Source: Tubiluchus corallicola
Taxonomy: Eukaryota; Priapulida; Priapulimorpha; Priapulimorphida; Tubiluchidae
Reading direction: 5' to 3'
DNA: 64,000 nucleotides
NCBI GenBank assembly: GCA_030141605.1
Contig: JAQGDQ010000061.1
Location: 186,001-250,000 of the forward strand
Shown here piece by piece: positions 1 to 58,756 of the stretch. Position 1 is the first letter of the stretch, and each line of letters begins with the position of its first letter. Under the pieces are notes generated by a model. It was not told the DNA's origin, did not search any database, and was given only the letters and a program-made list of their open reading frames with translations. Both the position numbers and the translations under genes were made by a program.

Positions 1-134
1 AATTAATTTGAATAAAGTAAAAAATCATTGTTAAAATGAAACATGTGTTGTCAAGTGAGGAAAACATGTAAAATGTCCAGCGTTGTTGAAATGAAAAGTC
101 GCTAAGTGGGGAGTCGTTAAGCGAGGACTTTCTG
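1..134 (-). mobile_element. Right end of a Tigger/pogo-like DNA element (partial, inverted copy)
   Basis: The end at 134 is followed by TA. The reverse complement begins CAGAAAGTCCTCGCTTAACG and continues with the same order of motifs as the element at 1485 (CTCCCCACTTAGCGA, TTTTCCTCACTT, TTTCATTTTA, TTTTTTACTTT). The element continues left of the window. Confidence 0.65.
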
Positions 135-322
135 TACTCAATTTTAGAATAATAAAAAACAATAGGCAAATTATAAATTGCTAAAGACCTTTTTAGAGTA
201 AACTTTCATGCATCTGGTGTAATATGCAAAATATGAAAGCCATACCAAGAATGAGTTTTACTCTAAAATGCTTCATAATCTTCAAAAATTGCAAATCGAT
301 GCCCATTTGGATGTCTTACTCA

Positions 323-46997
<46,675 letters not shown>

Positions 46998-48149
46998 CTA
47001 GAAAATAGAAAAGGCCAAAGTTGCTCAAAGATCAACTATAATAAAGCAGCATTTATCAACAATCAAGATTGGTGAGAAACCATTAGACAGAAAAGCCATG
47101 CATTAAGGTCTCACAGCAAGTTTCTAAACACAACAAAACCTTGCACTGTACGCAATGAAAACATCAAGTTTAAACAGAAAACCACGCGGCAAGAGATGGT
47201 TATTGAATTGGAGTGTATCCCATCTATCACATATCACATATACGTGTTTGCAGTGCAAGACAAATAAGTTTTTTCCAAAAAAATCTATACTGTAATGTAT
47301 GTTTGTATTTTCTATAATGCATTAGTGCTGCATTGCACTTTACTGCATTAGTATTACAAAACCAATCTGCTTAATTTCTTAATTATATTCTACTGCTGCG
47401 GGTGCTTTTCTTAAGGATTTCAGTTTTACTGTTTTACTGCATGTAATACCCACATATAGTTGAATTTGTACAGATTTATGTTATTAAGAAAAATAGGTTG
47501 AACTGTAAAATTGAACTGCAACAATTAAAGCCATGATGTTTTATTGCAAGTATTCTTGCATGTCTAACTGCATTCTCATGTATCCAAATCAGGTTAGCAG
47601 ATTCTAAAGCACAAAAAGTGTAAATAGCAAAAAATACTTGTACTAATTTGAACTGGTATCTGATGCAAGTAAGCTGTAACCAAACAGAGTCACGCATGTA
47701 TAGATGTTCAGTATTATCTGAAATTTGTTTCCCCGGAAGATCGTGTCATAATGTCAAGTAATGGCAGCATTTTTACTTATGTTGGCTTCCAGGATCGTTG
47801 TTCACATCAATGCAACAAACCCACGTTAGCGACAATTTCCCTGATCCCATGGAAAAAAGCAGTATTAATTATAACAGACTTCTGCCCTAAATATAACCAT
47901 GAGTATGATACCTACAATATTAAAATTTAAAAGTAAAATTAAAAATCTAGTTACTGATTTGTAATAACTGACCAAGATTTGATTAGATTAAGTTATTATA
48001 GATTTCAATTTATGAGCCTCATTTGAACTTACACAAAGGACAAAGACACTTATTTACAGTTGCCATGACAACAAACAACATTAACCATAGGCTACTATAA
48101 GCGATTGCGAAATAGAACAACTCTTCAATCTCAATTTCACTTTAATTTC

Positions 48150-48260
48150 AATTTCGTTTTATTTGTGTTTATTTACAAAGTACAGCGCATAGAATTAGAT
48201 GGTGCGTCCTCAAAGACGCACGCGCTTTATCTAAATCTATGACATAAAGGCAACAGAAAA
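48150..48260 (-). repeat. LINE-like 3'-end fragment with perfect hairpin (family 2)
   Basis: A 7-bp perfect stem GTGCGTC/GACGCAC (48202-48208 and 48215-48221) with a 6-base loop, followed in minus orientation by AAATAAACACAAATAAAA. Hairpin plus AATAAA-rich end resembles 3' tails of CR1/L2-like LINEs; the class is inferred. Confidence 0.4.
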
Positions 48261-48409
48261 AGAACAAAATGTGATAATAGTGTGGGCAACGACAACGGGT
48301 TATAATGTGGATAGGACAGGTGATTTCAGTAGCTAAAATATAGTGGTGCTTTGTCAACTGTGACTTATTGTTTAATGTCTATGTATATTATATAGGTATA
48401 ATTATAAGC

Positions 48410-48664
48410 CAGTGGTTCCCAAACTTTCTCGGACCGTTACCCAAATCGGGAGACCGAGTAATTATTACTCGAACAAACGAAAACAAGAAGAAATGAATGA
48501 CACAGTGTTGCCTGCCGAAGGCAGTCTCTGCAAGAAGAAAACAACGTAAAATGTATTCCGAGCGAAGTTTTAAAAATTTTCAGAGGGTTGCCCGTTACCT
48601 CCCCCCCCCCAAAAAAACCATATTACCCCCGGGGGGTAATTTACCCCTACTTTGGGATCCACTG
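48410..48664. mobile_element. hAT-type MITE with 8-bp target-site duplication
   Basis: Left CAGTGGTTCCCAAACTTT; right end, reverse complemented, CAGTGGATCCCAAAGTAG. Flanked by TTATAAGC (48402-48409) and TTATAGGC (48665-48672), an 8-bp duplication with one mismatch, as expected for hAT transposition. The interior holds C10 and the CCCCCGGGGGG palindrome near the right end. 255 bp, no ORF. Confidence 0.85.
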
Positions 48665-48672
48665 TTATAGGC

Positions 48673-51600
48673 CGTCTACACGCCAGTACACGGCCATTCA
48701 AAACAAAAGCGCAAGCACTGGTACTTTGACAATCTACTCTTCCGTACATTATTATTTTACAGGTGAAAATAATGTCGAGTAAATTAATATGGTTTTATTT
48801 TAATGTAATTTAAAAATCAATTTTCGCTTTTGCTTTAATTCCCGAAAATTTTAATTACTTCTTTCTGAAGTTGTTTTATCCCTTTTTCTTTGATTTCGCT
48901 TTCGAACCCGTTGCAGCACATGCCAAACCAAAGCTCGTTTTCACACAAGCCATTTTGGCAGTTCCTCAGAGATGAAAAGAAGTTACAGAACAGCCCCTCA
49001 ACAAAATATATAGTCATGTGCAAAGTAACTGTCAGTGAAAACTGATCATGTTGACAGAGTTCGTTGTTTTGAATGTCAGTCTTTTCAATGTCATCTTTTG
49101 AAGAACCGTTGGACTAAACAATAATTTTTATTTTTAGTTCCTTCATCAATAAAACTTATCAAAAGTTTCTAAAAGTAAACAGACAATTCCAAGTGATTTT
49201 CTAAAAACTACAAATAGCACATGAAAAGTTTAGACTCACTATATTTGTTATAACAAAAACACTAAAATTTCTCAAAAGCAGTTATCACTTAGATTATAGC
49301 ACTTGGCAGATAAGCTCCTTAGATGTCATTTGGTCAAGAATTTTGTCGCAGTAAAAGATCTTATGAAACACGCCAGTTAATGATACTCATGCATGCCAAG
49401 TTATTGTATTACCCAATTGTTGATTCACAAAAGCGTCATCATCCGGTAGTTTATGAGCAAATAAAGTTTATGGACAGAATAACAGTAATTTCATAGGAAC
49501 GACGAGAGCGCACAGCAGGCAACAGAAACATATACATGTAGTAGCCGAACTGTCTGTCTGTTCAAGTCTGAAATAAAACCAGCACCATTGTCAACTGACA
49601 TTTGGGCTTCGGAGTTTGGACATCAAATCAAAATAATAATAGTAAATCAATTCAAACTGATGGCTCGTCAAATAGTAATTCCATTCAAGTATGTGCGTTT
49701 TGTGAAAGGGTTGTCACAACTATCGCTTATGAAGAACACATTCTTGAAGTGCAAATTTAATTGAAAACCAATAAGACATTGTACTGAACACAAGAAAAAG
49801 GCCTTGCCCGCAAATGAAGTTCTCATGACAAACTTAGTATTAACGAAAGTAATCAAGCTAAAACGGCTGAATTAACTTAGCAATTTCCAGAGCCTCGAGT
49901 GGTATTCACGCTCTACGTACTTAAAGTTCCATTAGGAAGATTCTGCCACTTTTACATTTCATTTTTCTCGATGATATGAGGATTACAGCAGCGTTAGCTG
50001 AAAAATTAATAGAAAAGGAGTTAATGGACGACTGCTGCGTGATTATTCTGCCAAAAAGTATAGTTACGTGATTTGTTTCTCTGGCATGGGAAGCGTGACC
50101 ACGTAAAATCTACGCATAACTTTTTGTGTGGGGTCACTGGGGTGGATTCTGTCTAAGCATTCTTTTTCAACGGTGAATTTATTTTCGATGCATATTTATA
50201 TCAGTTAATGGAACTACATATTGTTAATATTATTAATAATCGTTATAAATTAAATAAATGGCGAATATCATCACGTGGAATAGTCCTACAGGGCTTAAAT
50301 GAAATTAGTTTTATGGAGGTTACACTGCTGATTACAAAACTTACGACAATATGGGTTGTGCAAGGAGTTAATAACCGCTCATTATTTATCTCCATATATC
50401 ATTAGCATAACTCATTTTATATGACATTGAGTCATATGAACTTAGGAATTGCCAAAGATCACGATCGTTTTGTTTGTCTCCGAGATACTACGTTTCAAGG
50501 TATGAAAACAGCCACTTGCAAATCTGCTAAGAGATGATTAGTCATAAATCTGGGAGGCGTACTCGGGTAATTACATGTTTATAGTTGTCGATTTTGCACT
50601 TATCTTCGTTAATACTGGTTAAATAATTATTTACAAATAAATTGGGTAGTGACTGTTTTGATTATAATGATTATATTTGATTATATATTAGTTCATGTGA
50701 TTAATATATAGCGAAGGCGTGTATAATAACAATAATCCTACGCGTAAGGTATAATAATCCTACACTTATTGCTTGTTGTACTGGGAATAACAAGCTTCAT
50801 CTGCATGACTAATGTTGTAATTCACACCTATTTTGGCACACGCAATCAATATTACTGTTACACGCATAGACATACCCACACTCATGTACGTTATTTATGT
50901 TGCTTAGAGCCACTGGTAAATGTCCGCCCACGGCAATCACATTATAATACATGTGTAAATGCATATTATAGTTATGATTAGCTGAAACGTAGTGAGCCTG
51001 TGCAATGAGCATGCACCAAAGAATCGCAACACAGGCTAAAAAGCCATAGGGACACGGAAGAGGAGCTACGATAGGAAAATATTTTCCTATAACGGCGAAT
51101 TGAATTTGTCCTATCCAATCCTACTGCACATGTACACTAATAAACTAACAATACAATACATAATGCAAATTTTGAACATACATATATGCTTTAATAGTAG
51201 TTAATGCCTGTGTTTCAGTTTGGCTATTTTACTTTTACATAACCTCATATGCACCAAAAGCACTAATGTAACATCCACAACACGTATTAAGAACAAATTT
51301 AAAATATGTAAATATAATACACTATAATTTACATAATTGCTTAATTTTAACGCAGTACATGTTATTCTGTAAATATAATTAAAGATAATTTATAACAAGT
51401 TTTTTTTTCGCGCAACATCTCTAATAATATTTACATATGCCTGACATACACCTTTATCTCTTTTTAGATAAATCGCGCTTTTGGCTGAAGGCAGAACTTG
51501 CCTTAAATTAATTCGAAATTGATGGTTTACCACATACAGTCAAATACAATTTATGTTCTGGTGTTTGAGGGGCTGCATTATTACAATGACAGCAATCTGC

Positions 51601-51965
51601 ATTTTGTTCACCTATTCTATGCCGGAGCGATTTGTCCCTTTATTTAAAAGTAAGTTTAATGCAACTGTTTCAATAAGTCTTTCAAAATGCGTTAGCGGTA
51701 AACACAGTGGCGCTAACTCTGGTGTACGTCAGTGTTGCGGTAAATTTGGTTTTTGGGTACAACAATAAAATGTTTTTTTCCCGTTTCGTCGTTTCTCATA
51801 TTCGTTCTTTGTAATCTTTAAGAAAGACTTAGTAGTTGCCAGGTAGACATTTACGCAATGCACACAATATCTAGCACTATTTGGCATGGTTTCACACAGA
51901 GCTATTTCCTTCTTAAGTAGATCATTTTCTGTATTGGCTAACATTTTTAACATAAATTTACTACT
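48673..51965. other. Intergenic or 5' intron sequence, nothing recognised
   Basis: Upstream of the located otoferlin exons. I searched the minus strand for a first C2A exon and saw no convincing one. No repeat structure recognised. Confidence 0.5.

Positions 51966-52055
<90 letters not shown>
51966..52055. repeat. (GA)n microsatellite, about 90 bp
   Basis: Nearly pure GA run with one AAAG interruption near its start. Confidence 0.97.
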
Positions 52056-52057
<2 letters not shown>

Positions 52058-52929
52058 AAGATGGACGTCAGTAGGGCCAATAGGATTCTACTCAAAACGG
52101 CTTTTAATAAAGCAGCAGCCTAATGAGCAAGGCATACAAGCTTCGTGCTACCAATCGTCAGCTACATGTTAGACTATTTCATCAGTATGGAGGCTGGAAG
52201 TGGAAAGCATCTCTAGGGAGTTTTGCTTATGTTGTGAATCAATAACATGATATTTCTCGTCACTCCCATCATGTGCTGCAGTGCTAGCACAAAAGCATTT
52301 TTTCGATTAATTTGTCCACAAACGAAAATGGACTAATTGGTGGCTCGTCGAGACGCTACATAACATTCCACCCTTCAGTGGTTACTTTATTGGTTAATTC
52401 AAAATAGTTAAGTTCATGGCCAGTTCAAAATTTAGGCAGCCTTGACTTCGATATGTATCTGGACGGTTGACCTGCACGTTTTGCGCAACAACTAAAAAAA
52501 TTAAGTTACACCACTTCCAAAAGGTATAGTTAAATTAAATAATTAAAGGTATCCTCTGTAAATTATATTTCAATTCAAGAATGACGAGGCACCAGTGCCC
52601 GCCCATCTAGCGAATGGCGGAATGCATGTAACAGCGAAGAACTAGTGGCGCGAACGCGAAATTGTGTTTGTGTGGTAATAATTCTTTCACGTAAGTCGAA
52701 AAGAGTATGTTACCTTTCAATATTTTAAAGAGTAGATTGTTTTGACCAACAGTTTAAGATTGGGTCCGGTTTTGCTTTAATAATTTAAAATGTTCATGCC
52801 AACTGGTAAACGTCACTGCATCATCATCTCAATATGCACCAGAACACAGTGGGCATTACGAATGCTCTGCTTGTTTTCTTCAAACTTTGCGCAATGTTAT
52901 TAATTTTAAACTTCTTTCTTACGACTTAC

Positions 52930-52957
52930 CATCAAAATGGCTGCGCCTAATAGTCAT
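52930..52957 (-). CDS. Candidate first coding exon of the otoferlin-like gene
   Basis: Minus-strand ATG at 52957-52955 begins MTIRRSHFD and runs into an excellent donor, GATG|GTAAGT, in the phase that exon 1 of the located set needs. The join would read HFDG-QVQLTRIP, in the position of FRG-QSFYSRV in human otoferlin. However an in-frame TGA lies 12 bases before this ATG, so the first C2A strand would be missing. It could be an alternative start, a microexon, or chance. Confidence 0.25.
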
Positions 52958-53104
52958 CACGGGAGTTCAAATTTACAAGTTTTGTACTGCGTTACTGCTA
53001 ACACATGTTCTGTAGGCTATGCAATGAGACAGCATGCCAGTGATACAAAATTCGAATACGAATTTTTGAGCCTGATTTATGAAGAGGGTTTTCTTGTCCT
53101 TTAA
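52937..53104 (+). CDS. Unrecognised 55-codon ORF starting MAAPNSHH
   Basis: Plus-strand ORF with start context CAAAATGGCTGCGCC, beginning MAAPNSHHGSSNLQVLYC and ending FLSLIYEEGFLVL before TAA. The N-terminus looks like a first exon, and the start overlaps a YY1-like motif. I recognise no family and see no continuing exon downstream. It overlaps the candidate otoferlin first exon on the other strand. It may be non-coding. Confidence 0.2.
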   Translation: MAAPNSHHGSSNLQVLYCVTANTCSVGYAMRQHASDTKFEYEFLSLIYEEGFLVL

Positions 53105-54733
53105 GTTTTATTTTCTTGCTGAAATTTACGCAGTTCATCATCCAACGGAAACAGTAAGCGACTAAGCGCACGTTTGGTTTCGTAACTTTCTTCAAATTCG
53201 TTTAAGTACTATGGATGTTCATAAAGAAATTTCTTAGCGCTTGTGTGCCAGTGTGCCGGTTAAATGTCAAGTAAAGCATTTATCTTTCTCGATTTTCTGT
53301 AGCTTCTTAGACTTTTTGTTGTCTGGCCGTTCTTTTCCGATTACATAAAGATTGCAAAGGCTAAAACTGCTTACATGGCGGCCCTTCCAGTTACTTTACT
53401 TTACATTTGGTATTTTTAATGGAAGGGTGTCTTTTACAAATTCTTACAAGGTGTATGCCAACAAACCATGGCAGGTAGTTTGAAGTTACTGGAAGAATAG
53501 CCGAGCGACTACGATAGCGCTTCTCGGCCGAGAATAAGCAAGTTGACTATAAGATTCTGCGTCTAGGAGGGGTTTTTGCTGCCAAGCTGCCACCACGCAT
53601 TAGAGAATCATCATTCATTTAATTACTTAATAATCGTTAATCATTAATCATTATTTAATAATAATGCAGGTTCTATTCGAATCACAACTACCTATATTAT
53701 GTAAGGCACAGCTGTTGAGTACTATAGGTTCTGGTTTGCAGTCGCTGTATTATATGAAAACCTTATTTTGGCTGATTTGAAATGACTTCTGCATCGTGTC
53801 TCCATTCTGACGGAGTAATTCCTATACATGAATACTTTGTACTGTATGAGGAGATACAAGGAGCATCAAAGTAAGCATACAAGGAGAATCTATAATATCT
53901 GTAGCCAATATAATATTTAAAAAATATGATTAAACGCCAGTTAAAACACGAGTTAATGTGTGATAATATTTAATCAGACACTTTTGTTGCTTGCGCATCG
54001 GTATTACCCCCAATTTTTAATAATGGAGCCTGATAATTGATAAGCGAAGTTGTTGAAGTACTTATTATATCTGTATAAGCCAAAAGTAACTACTTGATAC
54101 TCACTAGATGTATAGGCCACCACACCCTCACATGAAGCCAATATGAGTAAAAATTTATTTAGGCTTTTTTGACATTGTGATCCACACCTTTGACCTTTTC
54201 AACAAACAGTAACGGATATCCAGATTTACTCTAGACGTATCCGTGCGCCAGTTTTGTAATCGAGGCTTCAACCGTTTTGATTAGACATCCGGACAGACAC
54301 ACAGACAGACGCACAGACGCGACTAAACATTCTATACCCAAGCAGCGATTAGCATCGGCGTGCGTTATTGTTATTATTACAGCGTTTCCGTTCTTTATAG
54401 TATTATTGACCAGTGATCACTTCCATATATTGCAGCAAACAAGTTGGAAGAGCAAACGGTCAGCTGCTACACTGTTTCGATTTGTTTGAGTTGAGAGCCT
54501 TTCAGCGATGCATTGTGATGGTTCATCATCAAGCAAGAGAGCGTGATAGAAATGGCACACTGGAACTGACAGTAGGCCATGTCAATAATATACATGTACG
54601 ATATAAACATGTATATACTGTAATATACAGTTATATACAATATAAATAAAGCCATAAAGGCGGTTACCGTTGTCAATGAATCCGTTTTACGTAAAAAATT
54701 AGAACACGCATTGCTGTGGCATATCCATTTAAA

Positions 54734-54753
54734 GATAGATAGATAGATAGATA
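54734..54753. repeat. (GATA)n at the LINE 3' end
   Basis: About five GATA units directly after the AATAAAATATC-like end of the LINE (minus sense: ATCT repeats), as seen for LINEs that end in microsatellites rather than poly(A). Confidence 0.8.
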
Positions 54754-55599
54754 TTTTATTTCTGAAAATCAAATTTTCAACATGACAATTACAAACTCGA
54801 TGCGCACCCGATGGTTTTATCAGCGGGCAGAGCTCTGGTAATGATTTCCAGATTATACTAACAATTTGACTCAACATAGCTGCACGAGCTATATACACAG
54901 ATATACAAATTTAGTTGTAAACTCCATGAAGCGAAAAAAAACTATTTACTAAGCATTTGTACACATGTAATAAACAAATATTTTACCTATATGATAATCA
55001 CAGTGATGCGGTTATGTGTCCGCTAACAAAGCTATACTATTTAATTCACAAATCTATGCATACAGTCGTAAATGAAACTTCCAATTGACATTAATTCTCC
55101 ATCAAATAAATTTGCAATATTACTATAATTTAACGCGTACAGTGATCTATAAAGTGCATTTTCATGGCACTCGCACAAGAAATGCTCTTCTGTCTGAATT
55201 TCTCCACAAAGACACAGCCTGCGCTCACGATGTACATTTGCCCAACGACCTGTTTCTATAGCTAGATTGTGTGATGAGACCCTTATTTTTGTGATGATTA
55301 TACGTTTGTGCTCAGGTAACTCTGTGCTACATTGGATGCATAGACAAATTGGGATTTATTTCCAAATAAGTCTTGCATTTTGTACGATCAGAAACTCGGA
55401 CATGTGTCTTTCGTCTCTCTACATTTGTCTGTACATGATCCGTTGTAGACATAACACTGTCTAAATATTTGTATCCCTTTGTTCGGGCATCTTTACATAA
55501 ATTCCATACCAACATAAACGGGTCATCCGGCATAGCGTAACGCTGGCTTACCAACTTCGAAACGAACTTTTTTTGTACGTTTTTTACCCTCGCTTCAAG

Positions 55600-56235
55600 T
55601 CAGGGCATGCCAAGTTCTAGCAGGCAAACGTCGTTTGTGGTAGAAGTACGAACCCCCAGTAGAGCTTTAATAGTAGTGCGGTACTGAACCTCACCAATAC
55701 GGGCACTGCCACATATCCAGGCTTCGCACCCATAAAGTATGGACGAGAGCAATGCAGATTCTAGCACCTTCCGTTTTATCCAAAATGGAAAGTCAATGTT
55801 CTTGGATACAAATTTGTAAAGAGACAAATTTCATCACGTGTGGCTGCTTGGATTTAAAATGTTCCCTAACAGCAGCATCGGGCGATCCATCTTGAGTAAA
55901 GACAACCCCCAAATAAGTGTAATCATTGCAATTCAGTACACACACATTGTTGATTACAAGTTCCAGAGAACCGTTCACCACCATAAATTTTGTCTTCTCT
56001 ACATTGATGACCATTCCTGATTCTTCACAAAATCCTAAAAGCACAAAGTTTCTTCATGGCTTCATGTCTAGACGTGGCAAGCAGAACGGTATCATCCATA
56101 AGCAGTAAACAATGAACCCAACCAATAACTTCACACATCTCAGACAATGTAAAATCATCATCAGTAACAGGCATGTATGGCAAATTGATTGGCGGAACTA
56201 AAACTGGATTTTGCTCGTAAGGGTTAAGCAGGCGT
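55600..56235 (-). pseudogene. LINE reverse transcriptase fragments (broken frames)
   Basis: Encodes NPYEQNPVLVPPINLPYMPV and DDDFTLSEMCEVIGWVHC, followed straight away by LLMDDTVLLATSR, the RT catalytic box (x-x-DD). Sequence between RT motif 0/1 and the DD box is missing. A frame change after KKL leads to GFCEESGMVINVEKTKF, and another to KVLESALLSSILYGCEAW. Confidence 0.75.
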
Positions 56236-56487
56236 TCGAAATGAACCTTAAACTCTTAGTCATTTGGGCGCGTCGCCGACAAGCCCTCTTCATCTAAAGT
56301 ACCCATCCGATGGCCTTCAAGATAGTTTTTGGATCGTTTTCAGTAGCCAACCTATGCCATCTATCGACAGCTAGTGGTTGAGTATCATCTCCGCTTGTGT
56401 TAGCATTAAATAACTTTGATTGGGAAATAAAAGCCCTAAAGGACTGGTCGATATCTCCAAATGTAGTATTTATATCCAGCGAGTCTG

Positions 56488-56874
56488 TTATAGGTGGTGG
56501 TGGGTGGGGGGGCAATTGTTAAACAACTGCTCGAGTTGGCCACGGTTTACATCAGTCCACCTTATCTGTTGGTGTAGCAACTTATTCCCAGGCGAAAATG
56601 TATATTCTCCAAGCAAACTTGCTCTTAATCTGAGATCTTCTGCGTTGAAGATTTTATTATCTACCTTTTTTAGATCTAAATGAGCAATAACAGGCGCATG
56701 GTTTGAGGGCAAATCAGTATCCGTTACCACCAAAAAATTGTTTACAGCACCTATCAAGTTATTTGTTATGTAAATATGGTCTAATTCAGATACCCAACGT
56801 TCCTTTCTATGAAATGTTATGTGGTTTGAAAATTGAAAACCGGTACCTGTCAGGCCATTTAGAACATACGTCAT
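56488..56874 (-). pseudogene. LINE endonuclease C-terminal fragment
   Basis: Contains FHRKERWVSELDHIYITNNL and TDTDLPSNHAPVIAHLDL, the SDH-type motif of apurinic-like endonucleases (here SNH). The N-terminal catalytic part is absent. The frame runs on into the ORF2 linker. Confidence 0.75.
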
Positions 56875-57785
56875 GCAAATGGTGTATCAAACCAAATATT
56901 TAGGTTTATTATTAGTTTAGCACAGTTTTAATGTAAGGAAGTGATTTATTGTGAGGTTCACTCCAAACGTCTCTGCAGCTACAATTAATGACAGCGGAGA
57001 TGTCTGATTCCTAATGGAAAAAATGAGTGATTGCAAAGATACCATTGACGCACTTGATGTGCAGTAACTGTGTTTGCGTGTAAACAGCGCGTAACAATTT
57101 CAAAAGGTCAGAATCATCGTAAATTGTGTGGCCAAAACAGGGCATTCAGTGTCCATTAGCATTTGAAATACACTGCAATTGCAGTTATGAACAGGAAAAA
57201 TTTGCTACTATAGTCATTCAAGACTGCAATGCAATACAATGCGTTTCGACATGAGAAAATGCAATGCAGTACAATGTAATGTAATGTAATATGATGCATA
57301 CCGCAATGCAGTACACCAATACAATCTTTTTATAATAGATGTAGTCTAGTCCCAAATCCTGAAAAAGTGCTTCTATAAAGTTTTGGGGAATTTTTTTCGA
57401 AAGTGGGCAACATGGCCAATCATATGTTTAATGTGTGCAATAGAATTCAATACAGCTCAGTACGTTATACACTTCTACATATACATAAACTGGTATTTTC
57501 TACTGTGCTAGTGGTTTTTTATTATCTGTAATATAATTCTCTATTATATAAAATGATTCGCAACCTAAATTACTTTCACATATTGCTCTGCTTGTTTAGG
57601 GATTTGCCATCGCTAGCACTTAATTTTCTTTTTACCCACACGCCGCCGACTGCTTTGCAACTAAACATCGCCATTACAATACCCTGCAGGACCATTTGTA
57701 AATGTCTAAAAACAGATGCCCCCCCTCCCCCTCCCGCAAAAGTGATATCACAAAACCGCCCACGAATATTAGATTAGAAATACTA

Positions 57786-58756
57786 CAGGGTGTTTCAGAA
57801 GAAACAGCTCAGTAGAAATATGGCGATATGCATGTATAATGGAATCTACAAAAACCAAATTATATGATAGAAAAAGTGGAGTTGTTCAAATGTAACTATT
57901 TTTACGTCACTACGATGTCATAATCCAGAAGATCGGGTTCGTTTTTGACAAAATAAGAAGTATTATTATTCAAAGCAACCAAACTGATGAAGAAAGTGTG
58001 TGTGTGTCTTTCATAACATGCAGTGGTTGCTCTTATTTGTGACTTCAAGTTAAAGGAAAGGCCAAGCCTTCTGGAAAGTTAAGCTTATTTCAAATTGCAA
58101 TGTTCGCTAAAATGTTAGAAAGATTAAATAATAAAAGTTTGAGGGCATCTTGTAATTAGTAAAATCACTTAAATGTCACCATCATTTCACGTTTGGGCTT
58201 TCGAATCTTGAAAGCCAATTTTCCACCAACGACGTCGTTGTCGACTGAAGAAAAGCAGCGCACCATCAATTTCCGACGAAAGTACAATAATTTTTTGGGA
58301 AAAGCTGAGTTTGTGATATTGTTAACGAGTGTTAGGCAAGTTACACAAATTTGAATTAGTTTCTGAGCATCGCGCGCTTACGTTAAGTTACGACGCGTTT
58401 ACGAAAAGTCACGAAGTCCACCAGTTACGTTATAATTTTCAAGTGAATGGCAGTTACCACTGGACCTGAAAATGTCTATACAGCGATAGTATAAATTAAC
58501 TTCGTGCTTTACAGACAGTTTCTTGAGCATTTCTTTGACGTATTTTTCTAATTTCAAGTAATAATGTTAAAATAAACCCAAAATGTTGACTTGTCCTTTC
58601 CTTTAACAACTCACATTCCAGCAGTTATTGTAGTGTAGTCTTACACTAAATAACTTAACACCCAATCACAACTCATTATGATTTCAGGATTTTGAGCAGC
58701 ATATTTCAGCATATCATCACATTTTTACTTCACTGTTTTTTTTCTGGAACACCCTG
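57786..58756. mobile_element. TIR element of 971 bp with TA target duplications
   Basis: Flanked by TA at 57784 and 58757. Left CAGGGTGTTTCAGAAGAAAC; right end, reverse complemented, CAGGGTGTTCCAGAAAAAAA. I see no long ORF. The TA target and CAGGGTG start point to a Tc1/mariner-like non-autonomous element; the start resembles the 22.6-kb element. Confidence 0.75.

Larger units (their letters stand above)
52600..53400. promoter_or_regulatory. Candidate promoter region: CpG-richer patch with three ATGGC[GT]G motifs
   Basis: Less AT-rich than its surroundings with several CpGs (for example around 52610-52665). Three YY1-like motifs on the plus strand: ATGGCGG at 52614, ATGGCTGCG at 52937 and ATGGCGGC at 53375. 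YY1-type motifs cluster near transcription starts in animals. It lies upstream of the otoferlin-like gene, so it could be its promoter or that of an unseen gene. Inference from composition. Confidence 0.3.
54735..56900 (-). mobile_element. Non-LTR retrotransposon (LINE), 5'-truncated and internally deleted
   Basis: Read on the minus strand: the C-terminal part of the endonuclease (about 56.87-56.6 kb; SELDHIYITNNL and the SNHAPV version of SDHAPV), then the start of the RT (PVTDDDFTLSEMCEV), then directly LLMDDTVLLATSRHEAMKKL, then EKTKFMVVNG and a thumb region with ILYGCEAW, and a Cys-rich tail (LCLCGE...H) near 55.2 kb. The 3' end is AAATAAAATATC followed by ATCT repeats. Frameshifts and stops make it dead. 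The clade is not certain. Confidence 0.8.

Noticed and set aside
48029-48080. Minus-strand ATG GCA ACT ... TTTGT|GTAAGT as a first exon (MATVNKCLCPL)
   Set aside because: Good donor and phase, but Cys-rich and unlike the C2A start; no promoter-like context.
54280-54320. ACAGACAG-rich stretch as a CRISPR or satellite
   Set aside because: Only a few irregular units; a simple-repeat patch.
54467-54898. 143-codon minus-strand ORF
   Set aside because: It runs across the LINE 3' end and the GATA repeat in a frame without RT matches; an accidental open frame.
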